DNA of 34,109 nt from Candidatus Magasanikiibacteriota bacterium (GTDB lineage Bacteria > Patescibacteriota > Patescibacteriia > Magasanikbacterales > GWA2-37-8). The stretch spans positions 24,310-58,418 of the forward strand of contig CALRGC010000005.1 of assembly GCA_943357105.1 (NCBI GenBank). The letters run 5' to 3'. Positions 23,930-31,266 of this stretch are shown here, one piece after another (within the stretch, counting starts at the first letter, position 1; each line of letters begins with the position of its first letter). The position numbers were made by a program, and so were the translations under genes. Below the pieces are notes generated by a model. It was not told where the DNA came from. It did not search any database and saw nothing but the letters and a program-made list of their open reading frames with translations.

Positions 23930-23957
23930 AAACATTCCGGGTTTAATCGGAATGTTT
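23930..23957 (+). terminator. terminator-like hairpin after the UDP-GlcNAc operon
   Basis: AAACATTCCG (23930-23939) pairs with CGGAATGTTT (23948-23957), loop of 8. The T-tract is short (TTTAAAT), so termination may be partial, or it may serve the opposite strand. Confidence 0.6.
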
Positions 23958-23970
23958 AAATGGTAGGACT

Positions 23971-24006
23971 ACCCGACCGGACACGCAAACTGCGCGCCGG
24001 TCGGGT
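23971..24006 (-). terminator. GC-rich hairpin after the minus-strand orphan gene
   Basis: ACCCGACCGG (23971-23980) pairs with CCGGTCGGGT (23997-24006), with an inner CGCA/TGCG stem. It lies 19 bases past the stop of the gene at 24025 on the minus strand, without a T-tract. It could act as a transcript-end stabiliser or terminator, and marks the edge of the GC-rich island. Confidence 0.5.
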
Positions 24007-24024
24007 GTTCCAGACCTGTGGTGG

Positions 24025-24279
24025 TCAACCCTGGAAGCACTGCTGAGCTTCGGCGGCGGAAACCGAGCTGGGCAAGCTTGCGTTCATGGTCATCCGAAAC
24101 TGGCCGGAGCGGGCGATTTCGCCACGCTTGGCATCGAGCGCCACCCACACGTACCAGGGCGGAGTGTCTTCGCCGGGGATCTGCCAGCGTTCGAAGATGA
24201 AGACGCCAGTCATGTCGACCCGCGCCAACAGTTCGGACAGTTCGCTTTTCTGGGAATCTGCAAAACGACGAGCAGCCAT
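24025..24279 (-). CDS. orphan small protein in a GC-rich island behind a SAM-I riboswitch
   Basis: This 84-aa protein, beginning MAARRFADSQKSELSELL, is unrecognised. It has a helical N-terminus, a central aromatic stretch (FIFERWQIPGEDTPPWYVWVALDAKRGEIARSG, probably beta strands) and a Ser/Ala-rich end, with one cysteine near the C-terminus. No signal peptide or membrane segment is seen. The ATG at 24279 is chosen over a GTG at 24285 because GAGGTG lies just upstream. Composition is 60-68% GC by eye, far above its surroundings, as in the orphan gene at 8494. On the same strand upstream are an unusual long hairpin (24309-24365), a terminator (24371-24403) and a SAM-I riboswitch, so its expression should rise when AdoMet is low. 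A role in methionine or AdoMet supply or transport is possible but not shown by the sequence. Confidence 0.62.
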   Translation of the reverse strand: MAARRFADSQKSELSELLARVDMTGVFIFERWQIPGEDTPPWYVWVALDAKRGEIARSGQFRMTMNASLPSSVSAAEAQQCFQG

Positions 24280-24308
24280 GTTCACCTCACACAGGTCGGG
24301 AAAGTTGA

Positions 24309-24365
24309 GATCCGACCTACACCTTTAGATAATTCGTAAAATTATTTAAAAGTGTAAGTCGAATC
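24309..24365 (-). repeat. 26-bp hairpin in the leader of the orphan gene
   Basis: Arms 24309-24334 and 24340-24365 surround a 5-nt loop. Of 26 positions, 22 are Watson-Crick. As minus-strand RNA, three of the remaining four become G-U pairs and one is A-C; as plus-strand RNA three would be mismatches. This bias suggests the minus-strand RNA fold is what has been kept. Part of one arm (AGGTCGG on the minus strand, 24312-24318) can instead pair with CCGACCT (24293-24299), next to the ribosome binding site. Confidence 0.75.
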
Positions 24366-24370
24366 TACAA

Positions 24371-24403
24371 ATAAAAAACTGTTATCCCAAAGAAAGATAA
24401 CAG
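24371..24403 (-). terminator. expression-platform terminator of the SAM-I riboswitch
   Basis: On the minus strand, CTGTTATC (24396-24403) pairs with GATAACAG (24379-24386), followed by six T (24373-24378). The competing antiterminator is ATCTTTC (24392-24398) with GAAAGAT (24439-24445), which is the 3' part of the aptamer. This is the usual SAM-OFF arrangement. Confidence 0.88.
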
Positions 24404-24434
24404 ACTACAAGCAAACTGTTCCCGTTTAAAACGG

Positions 24435-24528
24435 GCGAATCTTTCCCTAAATAGGGTCGGAATTAGCACCCTGGAGGGGGTTGCTGGGTGGTCGTAGGGC
24501 CGAATCCCTCGCACCGCTCTAGATAAAT
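24435..24528 (-). promoter_or_regulatory. SAM-I (S-box) riboswitch aptamer
   Basis: Read on the minus strand, this shows the S-box conserved segments in order: AGAGCGGTGCGAGGGA, GGCCC followed by ACGA (kink-turn and P2), CCAGCAACC, GGGTGCTAATTCC (P3 and the joining strand), a P4 hairpin CCCTA/TAGGG, and GGGAAAGAT at the end. P2 (GGTG/CACC plus GGG/CCC) and P3 (CCC/GGG with GC closure) can be formed. P1 appears short (about four pairs, ATCT/AGAT). The class represses transcription when S-adenosylmethionine is bound, normally upstream of methionine or AdoMet genes. Here the only gene downstream on this strand is the orphan at 24025-24279. Confidence 0.93.
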
Positions 24529-24543
24529 TTTCCAACTAATATT

Positions 24544-24572
24544 ATACTAACGTAAGTAATTAAAATTGTCAA
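24544..24572 (-). promoter_or_regulatory. promoter of the SAM-I riboswitch transcript
   Basis: On the minus strand TTGACA (24567-24572) is followed after 17 bp by TAGTAT (24544-24549); a perfect TATAAT (24541-24546) lies 20 bp from the same -35 box. Either gives a start about 10 nt before the aptamer. The -35 box is only 6 bases from the ATG of the divergent methyltransferase gene. Confidence 0.65.
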
Positions 24573-24578
24573 TATCCT

Positions 24579-25472
24579 ATGTCAACGTCAACTTTATCAA
24601 TATTATCTACCCTACCTAGTGCGGATTACGAATTGCTCGATAGTGGTGATGGCGAAAAATTGGAACGCTATGGAAGAGTGGTTTTTCGTCGTCCAGATCC
24701 CCAGGCTCTATGGAAGAAAAATTTGTCACTAAATAAAGATTGGGGCAACGCTCATGCTGTTTTTATCCGTGACGGTCGGGCGGCAGACTGGAATATTCGC
24801 CCCGGTACTCCAGAAAAATGGACCATAAATTTTGGCGGATTGAAATTTCATATTCGTCCCACTGCTTTCAAACACACCGGACTTTTTCCAGAGCAAGAAG
24901 GAAATTGGAATTGGATGCGTGAAGTAATTAAAAAGCGTCTGCCAAAACAAAAAGAGATTAATGTTTTAAATTTGTTTGGTTATACTGGCGGTGCTAGTCT
25001 GGCTTGTGCTCAAGCTGGCGCACAAGTATGTCATGTCGATGGATCCAAAGTAGCGATTGGTTGGGCACGCGACAATGCCGAATTATCCGGACTTAAAGAA
25101 AAACCAATTCGCTGGATTTTGGACGACGCGGTGGAATTTGTAAAACGTGAAGTAAAGCGTGGTAAAAAATATGACGGCATTTTGATGGATCCACCGGCTT
25201 TTGGTCATGGACCAAATGGTGAGATGTGGAAGATTGAAAAAGATTTTACCGATTTGGTGGAAATGTGTAGCCAAATTTTGTCGGATAAACCATTGTTCTT
25301 CCTATTGAATGGATATGCCAGTGGTTATTCCGCGATTGCTTATGAAAACAATCTGCAAGCGCTCTTAAAGAAATATGGCGGCGAAATAGAAAAAGGGGAA
25401 TTGACTTTGCAAGAAAGTAAAAGTGGGCGTTTGTTGCCGTGCGGTATTTTTGCGCGGTGGAGTAGTAAATAA
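24579..25472 (+). CDS. class I AdoMet-dependent methyltransferase, RlmI/RlmK-like (COG1092 type)
   Basis: The 297-aa protein is probably an rRNA methyltransferase. An N-terminal region of about 110 residues ends with TAFKHTGLFPEQEGNWNWM, the motif before the Rossmann domain in RlmI/RlmL-C relatives. VLNLFGYTGGASLACAQAGA is AdoMet motif I, HVDGSKVAIGWARDNAELSGL the acidic strand, WILDDAVEFVKRE the adenine site, and ILMDPPAFGHG the DPPxF catalytic motif. The RNA target cannot be given. It is divergent from the SAM-riboswitch transcript and shares a very short intergenic region with it. It is followed by the citryl-CoA module 9 bases later. Confidence 0.88.
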   Translation: MSTSTLSILSTLPSADYELLDSGDGEKLERYGRVVFRRPDPQALWKKNLSLNKDWGNAHAVFIRDGRAADWNIRPGTPEKWTINFGGLKFHIRPTAFKHTGLFPEQEGNWNWMREVIKKRLPKQKEINVLNLFGYTGGASLACAQAGAQVCHVDGSKVAIGWARDNAELSGLKEKPIRWILDDAVEFVKREVKRGKKYDGILMDPPAFGHGPNGEMWKIEKDFTDLVEMCSQILSDKPLFFLLNGYASGYSAIAYENNLQALLKKYGGEIEKGELTLQESKSGRLLPCGIFARWSSK

Positions 25473-25481
25473 TTTTTGTCT

Positions 25482-26627
25482 ATGAACTTATACGAATTTG
25501 AAGGAAAAAATATTTTTAAAAAATTTGGAATTAATACGCCAAAATCTGTTTTATTACGTCGCACAGATAATGTAGGAGAAAAATATGATGAGCTTGGGAT
25601 AAAAGATGTAGTGCTCAAGGCCCAAGTATTATCCGGTAAACGGGGTAAAAACAATGGTATTTTATTTGTCGGGAATGCCAGTGAAGCCAAAGAGGCGACT
25701 GAGAAAATATTTTCTAACAATATTCGCGGTCAATATGTGGCCGCGGTATTGATGGAAGAAAAATTGGAAATTGTACAGGAACATTATCTGTCTATTACTT
25801 ATGATACCAACAAAAAACAGCCGGTCTTGGTGTATTCCAAAGAGGGCGGCATGGATATCGAAGACGTGCCGGAAGAAAAAATTCAAAAACAATATTTTGA
25901 TATTCGTCAAAATGAAATAGAATCGGACATCCCATTCGCCAAAGAATTGTGGAAATGTTTTTTGCAAAGTGATGCGCGAGTGGTGGAAATAAATCCATTG
26001 GTAATTACTGGTAGTGGAGAAAAAATTGCGGCCGATGCCAAAGTGGCGTTGGATGACGACGCTTTTTTTCGCCACAAAGATTGGGAATTTGAACCACGTA
26101 CCATGCTTGGTCGCTTACCGACCGAAAGAGAAAGCGCGGTTGGGAAAATTGATGAAGGGGAAAATTATTATCGTGGAACAGCCGGTAAATATATTGAAAT
26201 GGATGGCGATATCGCCGTATTATTTTCTGGCGGTGGCGCAAGTATCGCCAATATGGACGCGCTGATGCAAGTCGGTTTGAAGGCAGCCAATTATACGGAA
26301 TATTCTGGAAATCCGCCGCGTGAAAAAGTGGCCCAGTTGGCAAAATTGGTTTTATCCAAACCAGGTTTGCGCGGGCTTTGGATTGCTGGTGGTGTGGCCA
26401 ATTTTACGGATATTGCGGCTACGTTTAGTGGTATTATAGATGCTTTGGATGAAGTGAGACCGGCCTATCCAATCGTGGTGCGTCGGGCTGGCCCAAATGA
26501 AGATGAAGGCAAAAGATTGATGCGTGAATGTGCACAGCGTAATAGTCTTAATTTGAAAATTTTTGGAAAAGAAGTAGCGATGGGCGCGACCGTGACCGCG
26601 TTGGTAGATATGATTAACAAAAAATAA
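25482..26627 (+). CDS. succinyl-CoA synthetase beta / citryl-CoA synthetase-like ATP-grasp subunit
   Basis: This 381-aa protein belongs to the ATP-grasp plus CoA-ligase family seen in succinyl-CoA synthetase beta and the N-terminal part of ATP-citrate lyase. MNLYEFEGKNIFKKFGI, VVLKAQVLSGKRGKNNGI, RVVEINPLVIT (metal-binding ENP-type motif) and AADAKVALDDDAFFR are followed by the CoA-ligase half with VLFSGGGASIANMDA and LWIAGGVANFTDIA, which resembles ATP-citrate lyase more than typical SucC. A TTG at 25476 would add two residues; the ATG at 25482 fits family N-termini. With the next two genes it could form an ATP-dependent citrate-cleaving complex. Succinyl-CoA or another acid-CoA ligase is the alternative. 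Confidence 0.85.
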   Translation: MNLYEFEGKNIFKKFGINTPKSVLLRRTDNVGEKYDELGIKDVVLKAQVLSGKRGKNNGILFVGNASEAKEATEKIFSNNIRGQYVAAVLMEEKLEIVQEHYLSITYDTNKKQPVLVYSKEGGMDIEDVPEEKIQKQYFDIRQNEIESDIPFAKELWKCFLQSDARVVEINPLVITGSGEKIAADAKVALDDDAFFRHKDWEFEPRTMLGRLPTERESAVGKIDEGENYYRGTAGKYIEMDGDIAVLFSGGGASIANMDALMQVGLKAANYTEYSGNPPREKVAQLAKLVLSKPGLRGLWIAGGVANFTDIAATFSGIIDALDEVRPAYPIVVRRAGPNEDEGKRLMRECAQRNSLNLKIFGKEVAMGATVTALVDMINKK

Positions 26628-26628
26628 T

Positions 26629-27525
26629 ATGTCTATTTTGATAAATAAAAATACCAAAGTTTTGGTGCAGGGCATTACTGGCAAAGAAGGACAAAAAGCC
26701 GCCGCCGCGATGCGTGAATATGGCACACAAGTGGTAGCTGGTGTGCGCCCGGGGAAAGGTGGAGAAAATGTTGATGGTGTGCCGGTATATAATTCGGTAA
26801 AAGAAGCGATGGCCGCTCATCCGGATATTTCTACTACCACCATTTATGTGCCACCATTTGCGGCCAAGGAAGCAATTTTGGAGGCCATAGAAAATAATAT
26901 TGCGATTATCAATACAATTGTAGAAAGAATCCCAATTCAAGATACTGCTTATTGTTTGGCCGCGGCCAAAGAAAAAAATATTCGCCTCATTGGTCCAAGT
27001 TCGCTTGGCTATATCAGTCCGGGCGAAGGACGGGTTGGTGTGGTCGGTGGCCCAAAAGTTTTGGCAGATGAAGTTTTTCAGCCGGGGAGCATTGGTTTGA
27101 TTTCTCGTTCCGGTGGCATGACCAATGAACTTTCTTGGCAAATTCGTAAAGCTGGTTTGGGACAGAGTACGGCCGTGCACGTTGGTGGTGACTTGTTGAT
27201 GGGGACCACTTATACTGATTTGTTAAAATTGTTTGAAAATGATGAGCAAACAAAAGCGGTGATAATTTTTGGCGAGCATGGTGGAGGATATGAATTTGAA
27301 GTGGTAGAGATGATAAAAAATAAAGAGTTTACCAAACCATTGGCGGTATATGTTGGGGGTAAGTTTGCCGATCTTTTTCCAGAGGGTATGAATATTGGTC
27401 ATGCCGGCGCCATTGTTGATCGTGGTCAGAGCGCGGAAGAAAAAGAATACGCGTTGAAATCGGCGGGAACTCTAGTCGCTGACACTTACGAAGAATTAGT
27501 AAAAAAAATTAAAATTTTCGCATAA
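26629..27525 (+). CDS. succinyl-CoA synthetase alpha / citryl-CoA synthetase-like subunit
   Basis: The 298-aa CoA-binding subunit has VLVQGITGKEGQKAAAAMREYGTQVVAGVRPGKGG, PVYNSVKEA, TIYVPPFAA, IRLIGPSSLGYISPGEGRVG, the loop SIGLISRSGGMTNELSWQIRKAGLGQSTAVHVGGD, and the phosphohistidine segment NIGHAGAIVDRGQSAEEK (His in GHAGAI). This is a complete active set for a phosphohistidine CoA ligase. It pairs with the beta-like subunit one base upstream. The following citrate-synthase-fold gene is what makes citryl-CoA a more likely product than succinyl-CoA. Confidence 0.9.
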   Translation: MSILINKNTKVLVQGITGKEGQKAAAAMREYGTQVVAGVRPGKGGENVDGVPVYNSVKEAMAAHPDISTTTIYVPPFAAKEAILEAIENNIAIINTIVERIPIQDTAYCLAAAKEKNIRLIGPSSLGYISPGEGRVGVVGGPKVLADEVFQPGSIGLISRSGGMTNELSWQIRKAGLGQSTAVHVGGDLLMGTTYTDLLKLFENDEQTKAVIIFGEHGGGYEFEVVEMIKNKEFTKPLAVYVGGKFADLFPEGMNIGHAGAIVDRGQSAEEKEYALKSAGTLVADTYEELVKKIKIFA

Positions 27526-27536
27526 TAATTTTATAT

Positions 27537-28262
27537 ATGAAATGGGAAACATCAATTACTAATCTTAACAATGGGAACGAAATTATTCGTGGTAAAAAGT
27601 TATCCGCTTTAATTAAATCAAATACTTTTACCGAAACTATTTTTTTACTTTTTCAAGGCAGATTGCCCAAACCAGTCGAAACCAAAATGTTTGATGCTTT
27701 GCTAGTATCTTCGATTGATCATGGTATCGGCACAGCCTCGGCAATTACCGCTCGAGTAGTTGCTTCTACTAAAAATAGTTTTAATACTTCTCTAGGAGCT
27801 GGTATTTTAGCGCTTGGTGAGCGTCATGGTGGGGCGATTGAAAATGCAGCTAAATTTTTTATTGATAATCATAATAATAAAAATATTGTAGAAACCGTGA
27901 AGCAGTTGAAAGAGAAAAAAGTACGTTTGCCTGGGTTTGGTCATGCGGTTTTGGTAAAAGATAATCGCAGTATTGAAGTTTTTAAAGTTGCGAAAAAATT
28001 AGGGTTTTATAAAAAGTCTTGTGCCGTGGCTGTGCAAGTAGAAAAAGAATTAAATAAAATTTCATCCAAATCAGTGCCACTCAATATTGACGGTGCGATG
28101 GGGGCAATTTTGGCCGATATGGGTTTTGATCCAAAGCTCATGAAAGGTATATTCATGGTGTCTCGTGTGCCCGGCCTAGTGGCTCATATCTATGAAGAAA
28201 TCACTAACGATGCCGGGTTGCGTCGTTTGGGCGAAGAAGAAATTAGCTATATTGGAAAATAG
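27537..28262 (+). CDS. citryl-CoA lyase / citrate-synthase-fold protein
   Basis: The 241-aa protein corresponds to the citrate-synthase-like C-terminal domain of ATP-citrate lyase and to stand-alone citryl-CoA lyases: KWETSIT, ETIFLLFQGRLPKP, LLVSSIDHGIGTASAITARVVAST, GAGILALGERHGGAIENA, LPGFGHAVL, LNIDGAMGAILADMGF and GIFMVSRVPGLVAHIYEE. The catalytic triad of the fold is present (His in ERHGG, His in GFGH, Asp in NIDGA). The arginine that normally follows GFGH (GHRV) is alanine, and the DPR-type loop reads KDNR, so the acid bound may differ from citrate. The length is far below citrate synthase (about 370-430 aa), which argues for lyase. It ends the operon, just before the terminator at 28273. 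Confidence 0.86.
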   Translation: MKWETSITNLNNGNEIIRGKKLSALIKSNTFTETIFLLFQGRLPKPVETKMFDALLVSSIDHGIGTASAITARVVASTKNSFNTSLGAGILALGERHGGAIENAAKFFIDNHNNKNIVETVKQLKEKKVRLPGFGHAVLVKDNRSIEVFKVAKKLGFYKKSCAVAVQVEKELNKISSKSVPLNIDGAMGAILADMGFDPKLMKGIFMVSRVPGLVAHIYEEITNDAGLRRLGEEEISYIGK

Positions 28263-28272
28263 ATTAATCAAA

Positions 28273-28303
28273 AAAACAACACTGATTAAGGTGTTGTTTT
28301 TGC
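28273..28303 (+). terminator. bidirectional terminator between convergent genes
   Basis: AAAACAACAC (28273-28282) pairs with GTGTTGTTTT (28291-28300), with T on the plus side and A on the other, so it can end both the citryl-CoA operon and the convergent minus-strand gene. Confidence 0.9.
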
Positions 28304-28311
28304 TTTCAGCT

Positions 28312-29820
28312 TTAGCCGGTTTTATTAATATAATATTCTACCGGCGCGAAATCATCCGTTAAAATTGGCATGTCAGTCGCGATATTTTTATTCCACAAAT
28401 GAGATAAACAAGTTTTTATATCATTGTCAGTGTTTTTAAAGTTCGGCACATTTTTGGATTTTAAAGCTACCAGAATAACATTTTGTACGCTGTCGCCGTT
28501 ATCGGGATTGTTTACAGGAAAAATATACGCTTGAGGGAAAATGCTTTTGTAAGTGGCTAGTTCCGCTCTTAGAAATTCTCCCTTTTCTCCATCAATTGCG
28601 GATATGGTATTTAAAATTACCACACCATTATCACTTAGCGCGTCGTAAGTTTTTTGGACGGCCTCCTTGGTGGTTAATTGATAAGGCAAGGAGTAATGTG
28701 AACTAAAAGCGTCACCAAAAACCACGTCGTATTTTTTTTGATTTTTATTTAGAAAGACCCGGCCGTCTTGGACGTATATATTTAATCGTGGATTTTCTTT
28801 TAGATTAAAATATTTTTTTGCCAGTTCAGTCACAATTGGATCTATTTCCACTACGTCCATGGTTGCTTTAGGGTATTTTAGTAAAAAATTTTTAGGAAAA
28901 GAAAAACCACCACCGCCGAGCATCAGGGTGTTTTGAAAATCAGGTTTAAAATATCGAGCCAGATGATAATATTTGGTGTATTCAAAGGCCAACTCATCAC
29001 TATTTAGAAACATGGCCGAGTTATGGTCTTTGTTTATGGCCAAGGTACGGGTAGTTTGGTGGGTGACGTTATTGGTTTGATCGTAAATCCAGATACGATT
29101 ATAGGCAGTATCGGTATCTATAAAATTATTTTTTTTATTTATTATTTCTATTTGGTTGATAGTGCCCCAAATCAAGGCCGTTATTATTAAGGCCGCAATT
29201 TTAATTTTAAATTTTTTTTTAATCGACAAAGACAGAGAGATGACAATTAAAGTTATTGTAAGGATGATTAATAATTTATTGGTTCCAAACTTTGGAATTA
29301 GATAAAATCCGGATATAAAAGTCCCTAGGATACTGCCGGCGGTAGATAGCGCGTAGAGATTGCCAACAGTAGATCCGGAACGAGTTAGGTCATCGATTTT
29401 AAGTTTTGCGCTGTAGGGAGAAACCATCCCAAGCAAAAAGCTGGTTGGGAAAAATAAGATAACAGAAGAAAGAATTGAATTTATTTTAATATCGGCGAAG
29501 TTTGATTGTAGCCAAAATAACAACATGTCCTTTATTAAGGTAGTGACACCAATAAAGACAGCCGCCAAAAAAATAATTAATGCTAAACTGTCGACGGTTG
29601 GTTTTTTGTCAGCTAGTTTGCCGCCTAAATAATATCCCAGGCTTAAACTACCAAGAATAACACCAATTAAACTGGTCCAGACAAAAATTGAATTTCCAAA
29701 ATATGGCCCTAAAATTCTTGAACCGATTAATTCATATATCATCACTACCGCGCCACAAACAAACACGGCTATTTCCAGTAAATACATATCTGCTAGGCCA
29801 TTATTTTTTTGTATTATCAT
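28312..29820 (-). CDS. membrane-anchored spermidine-synthase-like protein
   Basis: The 502-aa protein has about seven transmembrane segments in residues 10-235 (for example IAVFVCGAVVMIYELIGSRILGP, typical of the SpeE-associated membrane domain). A cytoplasmic aminopropyltransferase-like domain follows, with TLMLGGGGFSFPKNFL (AdoMet site), VVEIDPIVTELAKKYF, VQDGRVFLNKNQKKYDVVFGDAFSSHYSLPYQLTTKEA and a C-terminal LTDDFAPVEYY. The catalytic DxxD loop is GDAFSS rather than D-DPxGP, as in other membrane-fused relatives whose function is unknown; they may not make spermidine. A third aminopropyltransferase-type domain in one window is notable. The ATG at 29820 is the first; M12 is an alternative. 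Confidence 0.85.
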   Translation of the reverse strand: MIIQKNNGLADMYLLEIAVFVCGAVVMIYELIGSRILGPYFGNSIFVWTSLIGVILGSLSLGYYLGGKLADKKPTVDSLALIIFLAAVFIGVTTLIKDMLLFWLQSNFADIKINSILSSVILFFPTSFLLGMVSPYSAKLKIDDLTRSGSTVGNLYALSTAGSILGTFISGFYLIPKFGTNKLLIILTITLIVISLSLSIKKKFKIKIAALIITALIWGTINQIEIINKKNNFIDTDTAYNRIWIYDQTNNVTHQTTRTLAINKDHNSAMFLNSDELAFEYTKYYHLARYFKPDFQNTLMLGGGGFSFPKNFLLKYPKATMDVVEIDPIVTELAKKYFNLKENPRLNIYVQDGRVFLNKNQKKYDVVFGDAFSSHYSLPYQLTTKEAVQKTYDALSDNGVVILNTISAIDGEKGEFLRAELATYKSIFPQAYIFPVNNPDNGDSVQNVILVALKSKNVPNFKNTDNDIKTCLSHLWNKNIATDMPILTDDFAPVEYYINKTG

Positions 29821-29850
29821 ACTTCGTTTATAATAGTTCCAATTCGGCTA

Positions 29851-29961
29851 TTAATTGATTGTCCTGTTTTTATCCAATAAATCCTGAGCTACTTCATAAA
29901 CGCCGCGCATGGCCATGGCCACCTGTTCCTTTTTAGGGATTTTGCTTTTTTCGTCTTCCAT
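29851..29961 (-). CDS. possible 36-aa protein
   Basis: A short frame encodes MEDEKSKIPKKEQVAMAMRG followed by a predicted amphipathic helix (VYEVAQDLLDKNR). It begins in a region with TATACT-like promoter elements and ends 30 bases before the neighbouring minus-strand gene begins. No function can be given. Apart from this, the stretch 29821-30045 shows nothing distinct. Confidence 0.4.
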   Translation of the reverse strand: MEDEKSKIPKKEQVAMAMRGVYEVAQDLLDKNRTIN

Positions 29962-30045
29962 ATTAAATTGTGGTAAAATTAGCGGAAATATGTTAAAATT
30001 TGTCTGTTATAAGTATAGCATAAAGTCTAAAAGATAAGCAATGAT

Positions 30046-30501
30046 ATGGAAAAATTTATTTTAATTTTACCAAATATCCGCAGTGCCCACAATGTCGGCG
30101 CGATGTTTCGTACCGCTGATGGAGCGGGGGTTGAGAAGATCTATCTCACCGGCTATACGCCTTGTCCGCCTCACCCTCGGCTAGATAAAGTCTCTCTGGG
30201 AGCGGAAAAATGGGTACCTTGGGAATATGCCAATCAGACCGGCCGATTACTCAAAAAGCTAAAATTTCAGGGCTATAAAATCGTCGCCTTGGAGCAGACG
30301 CCAAAAAGTGTTAATATATATCAGTGGCAACCGGAATTTCCGTTGGCCTTGATTGTCGGTAATGAGAAAACCGGCATCACTAAAAGCTTGTTAAAATATT
30401 GCGACACGGAAATTGAACTAAATATGAAAGGTAAAAAGAAAAGTCTCAATGTCAGTGTGGCCGCCGGCATTACTATGTATTATATTTCTTCAAAATTTTA
30501 A
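30046..30501 (+). CDS. SpoU-family (TrmH-like) RNA 2'-O-methyltransferase
   Basis: The 151-aa SPOUT methyltransferase has motif 1 PNIRSAHNVGAMFRTADGAGV, motif 2 FPLALIVGNEKTGI and motif 3 KKSLNVSVAAGITMYY. These form the trefoil knot and AdoMet site. It lacks the N-terminal L30e-like domain, so it resembles the minimal TrmL/TrmH-like tRNA enzymes. The target nucleotide is unknown. The next gene's start codon lies 1 base after its stop, suggesting cotranslation. Confidence 0.93.
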   Translation: MEKFILILPNIRSAHNVGAMFRTADGAGVEKIYLTGYTPCPPHPRLDKVSLGAEKWVPWEYANQTGRLLKKLKFQGYKIVALEQTPKSVNIYQWQPEFPLALIVGNEKTGITKSLLKYCDTEIELNMKGKKKSLNVSVAAGITMYYISSKF

Positions 30502-30502
30502 T

Positions 30503-31222
30503 ATGGAATCCACTATCCAGCTATTTGCTCAATTGGTAGAAAATCTGCCGCCGCTTTTGCCGGATGATTTGGTGTACCGTATTCGTAAAGAATTAAAAAA
30601 TATTCAGACCGAACCAACGAGCTTGGAAAGTTTGGAAGAAAAGATGATCCAAGTAGGTTATGAAATTTGGCCATGGAATCAGGCCTTTCGTGAATTTTTG
30701 CGCGTCACCGAAGAAAAAATGGGTGAAGAATTTTTGTTAGCCCATTTAAATAACGAACTACAGAAAAAATATTACGAATATCGTCAGCTCGGTATGACTT
30801 GGATTGATATTCATACTGGTCGTACGGCTGCTTATTTTGATGAGGACGAGCGCCTAGATCTGGCTCAAGCGCTGGTAGCTACCCACCGCGCGGTGAAAGA
30901 TTTTACTATTCGTGAAGTAGTAGGAATGAAAAAAGAAAGTTATTTAAAAAAAGTGGAAGAATTTAAAAATATTTTAATAAAAATTAAAGACGGATTGGGT
31001 GATTTGCGGGATTTGGCTATCAACGAAGGTGATCATCCGATGCTGGCCAATGAAATTATGGAGCGGGTGAAATCATTTGAACATGGACTTTGTTTGCTCG
31101 CGCCAGAATTTGAACACGAAGATATCAGTCGCGCCCATGAATTTTTTGTCGGACGTAAGCAGGAATTAAATCGTTTGCGTGGAATTCACGAAACTATTGA
31201 AATTGATTTTTATGCCGAATAA
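30503..31222 (+). CDS. hypothetical protein, predicted helical
   Basis: I do not recognise this 239-aa protein. It is acidic and probably mostly helical, with IWPWNQAFREFL, a KYYEYRQLGMTWIDIHTGRTAAYF segment, a stretch of DEDERLDLAQAL, and a C-terminal helix. No membrane segment or signal peptide is visible. The longer frame from 30449 would overlap the preceding gene by 53 bases. The ATG at 30503 is preferred because the extra residues (VWPPALLCI) look like an out-of-frame translation of the upstream gene. It ends just before the terminator at 31241. Confidence 0.78.
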   Translation: MESTIQLFAQLVENLPPLLPDDLVYRIRKELKNIQTEPTSLESLEEKMIQVGYEIWPWNQAFREFLRVTEEKMGEEFLLAHLNNELQKKYYEYRQLGMTWIDIHTGRTAAYFDEDERLDLAQALVATHRAVKDFTIREVVGMKKESYLKKVEEFKNILIKIKDGLGDLRDLAINEGDHPMLANEIMERVKSFEHGLCLLAPEFEHEDISRAHEFFVGRKQELNRLRGIHETIEIDFYAE

Positions 31223-31238
31223 TCTTTTAAAATTTAAA

Positions 31239-31266
31239 AAACACCGTTCAACGGTGTTTTTTTGTT
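31239..31266 (+). terminator. bidirectional terminator
   Basis: ACACCGT (31241-31247) pairs with ACGGTGT (31251-31257), loop of 3, with A residues before and seven T after. It separates the plus-strand gene from the convergent kinase gene. Confidence 0.9.

Noticed and set aside
24018-24328. Plus-strand frames in the second GC-rich island
   Set aside because: Arg/Ser-rich translations typical of antisense high-GC sequence, without start signals; the minus-strand gene has a ribosome site and riboswitch.
30449-30502. Upstream start of the hypothetical gene at 30503
   Set aside because: Lies inside the conserved SpoU motif 3 of the preceding gene in another frame.
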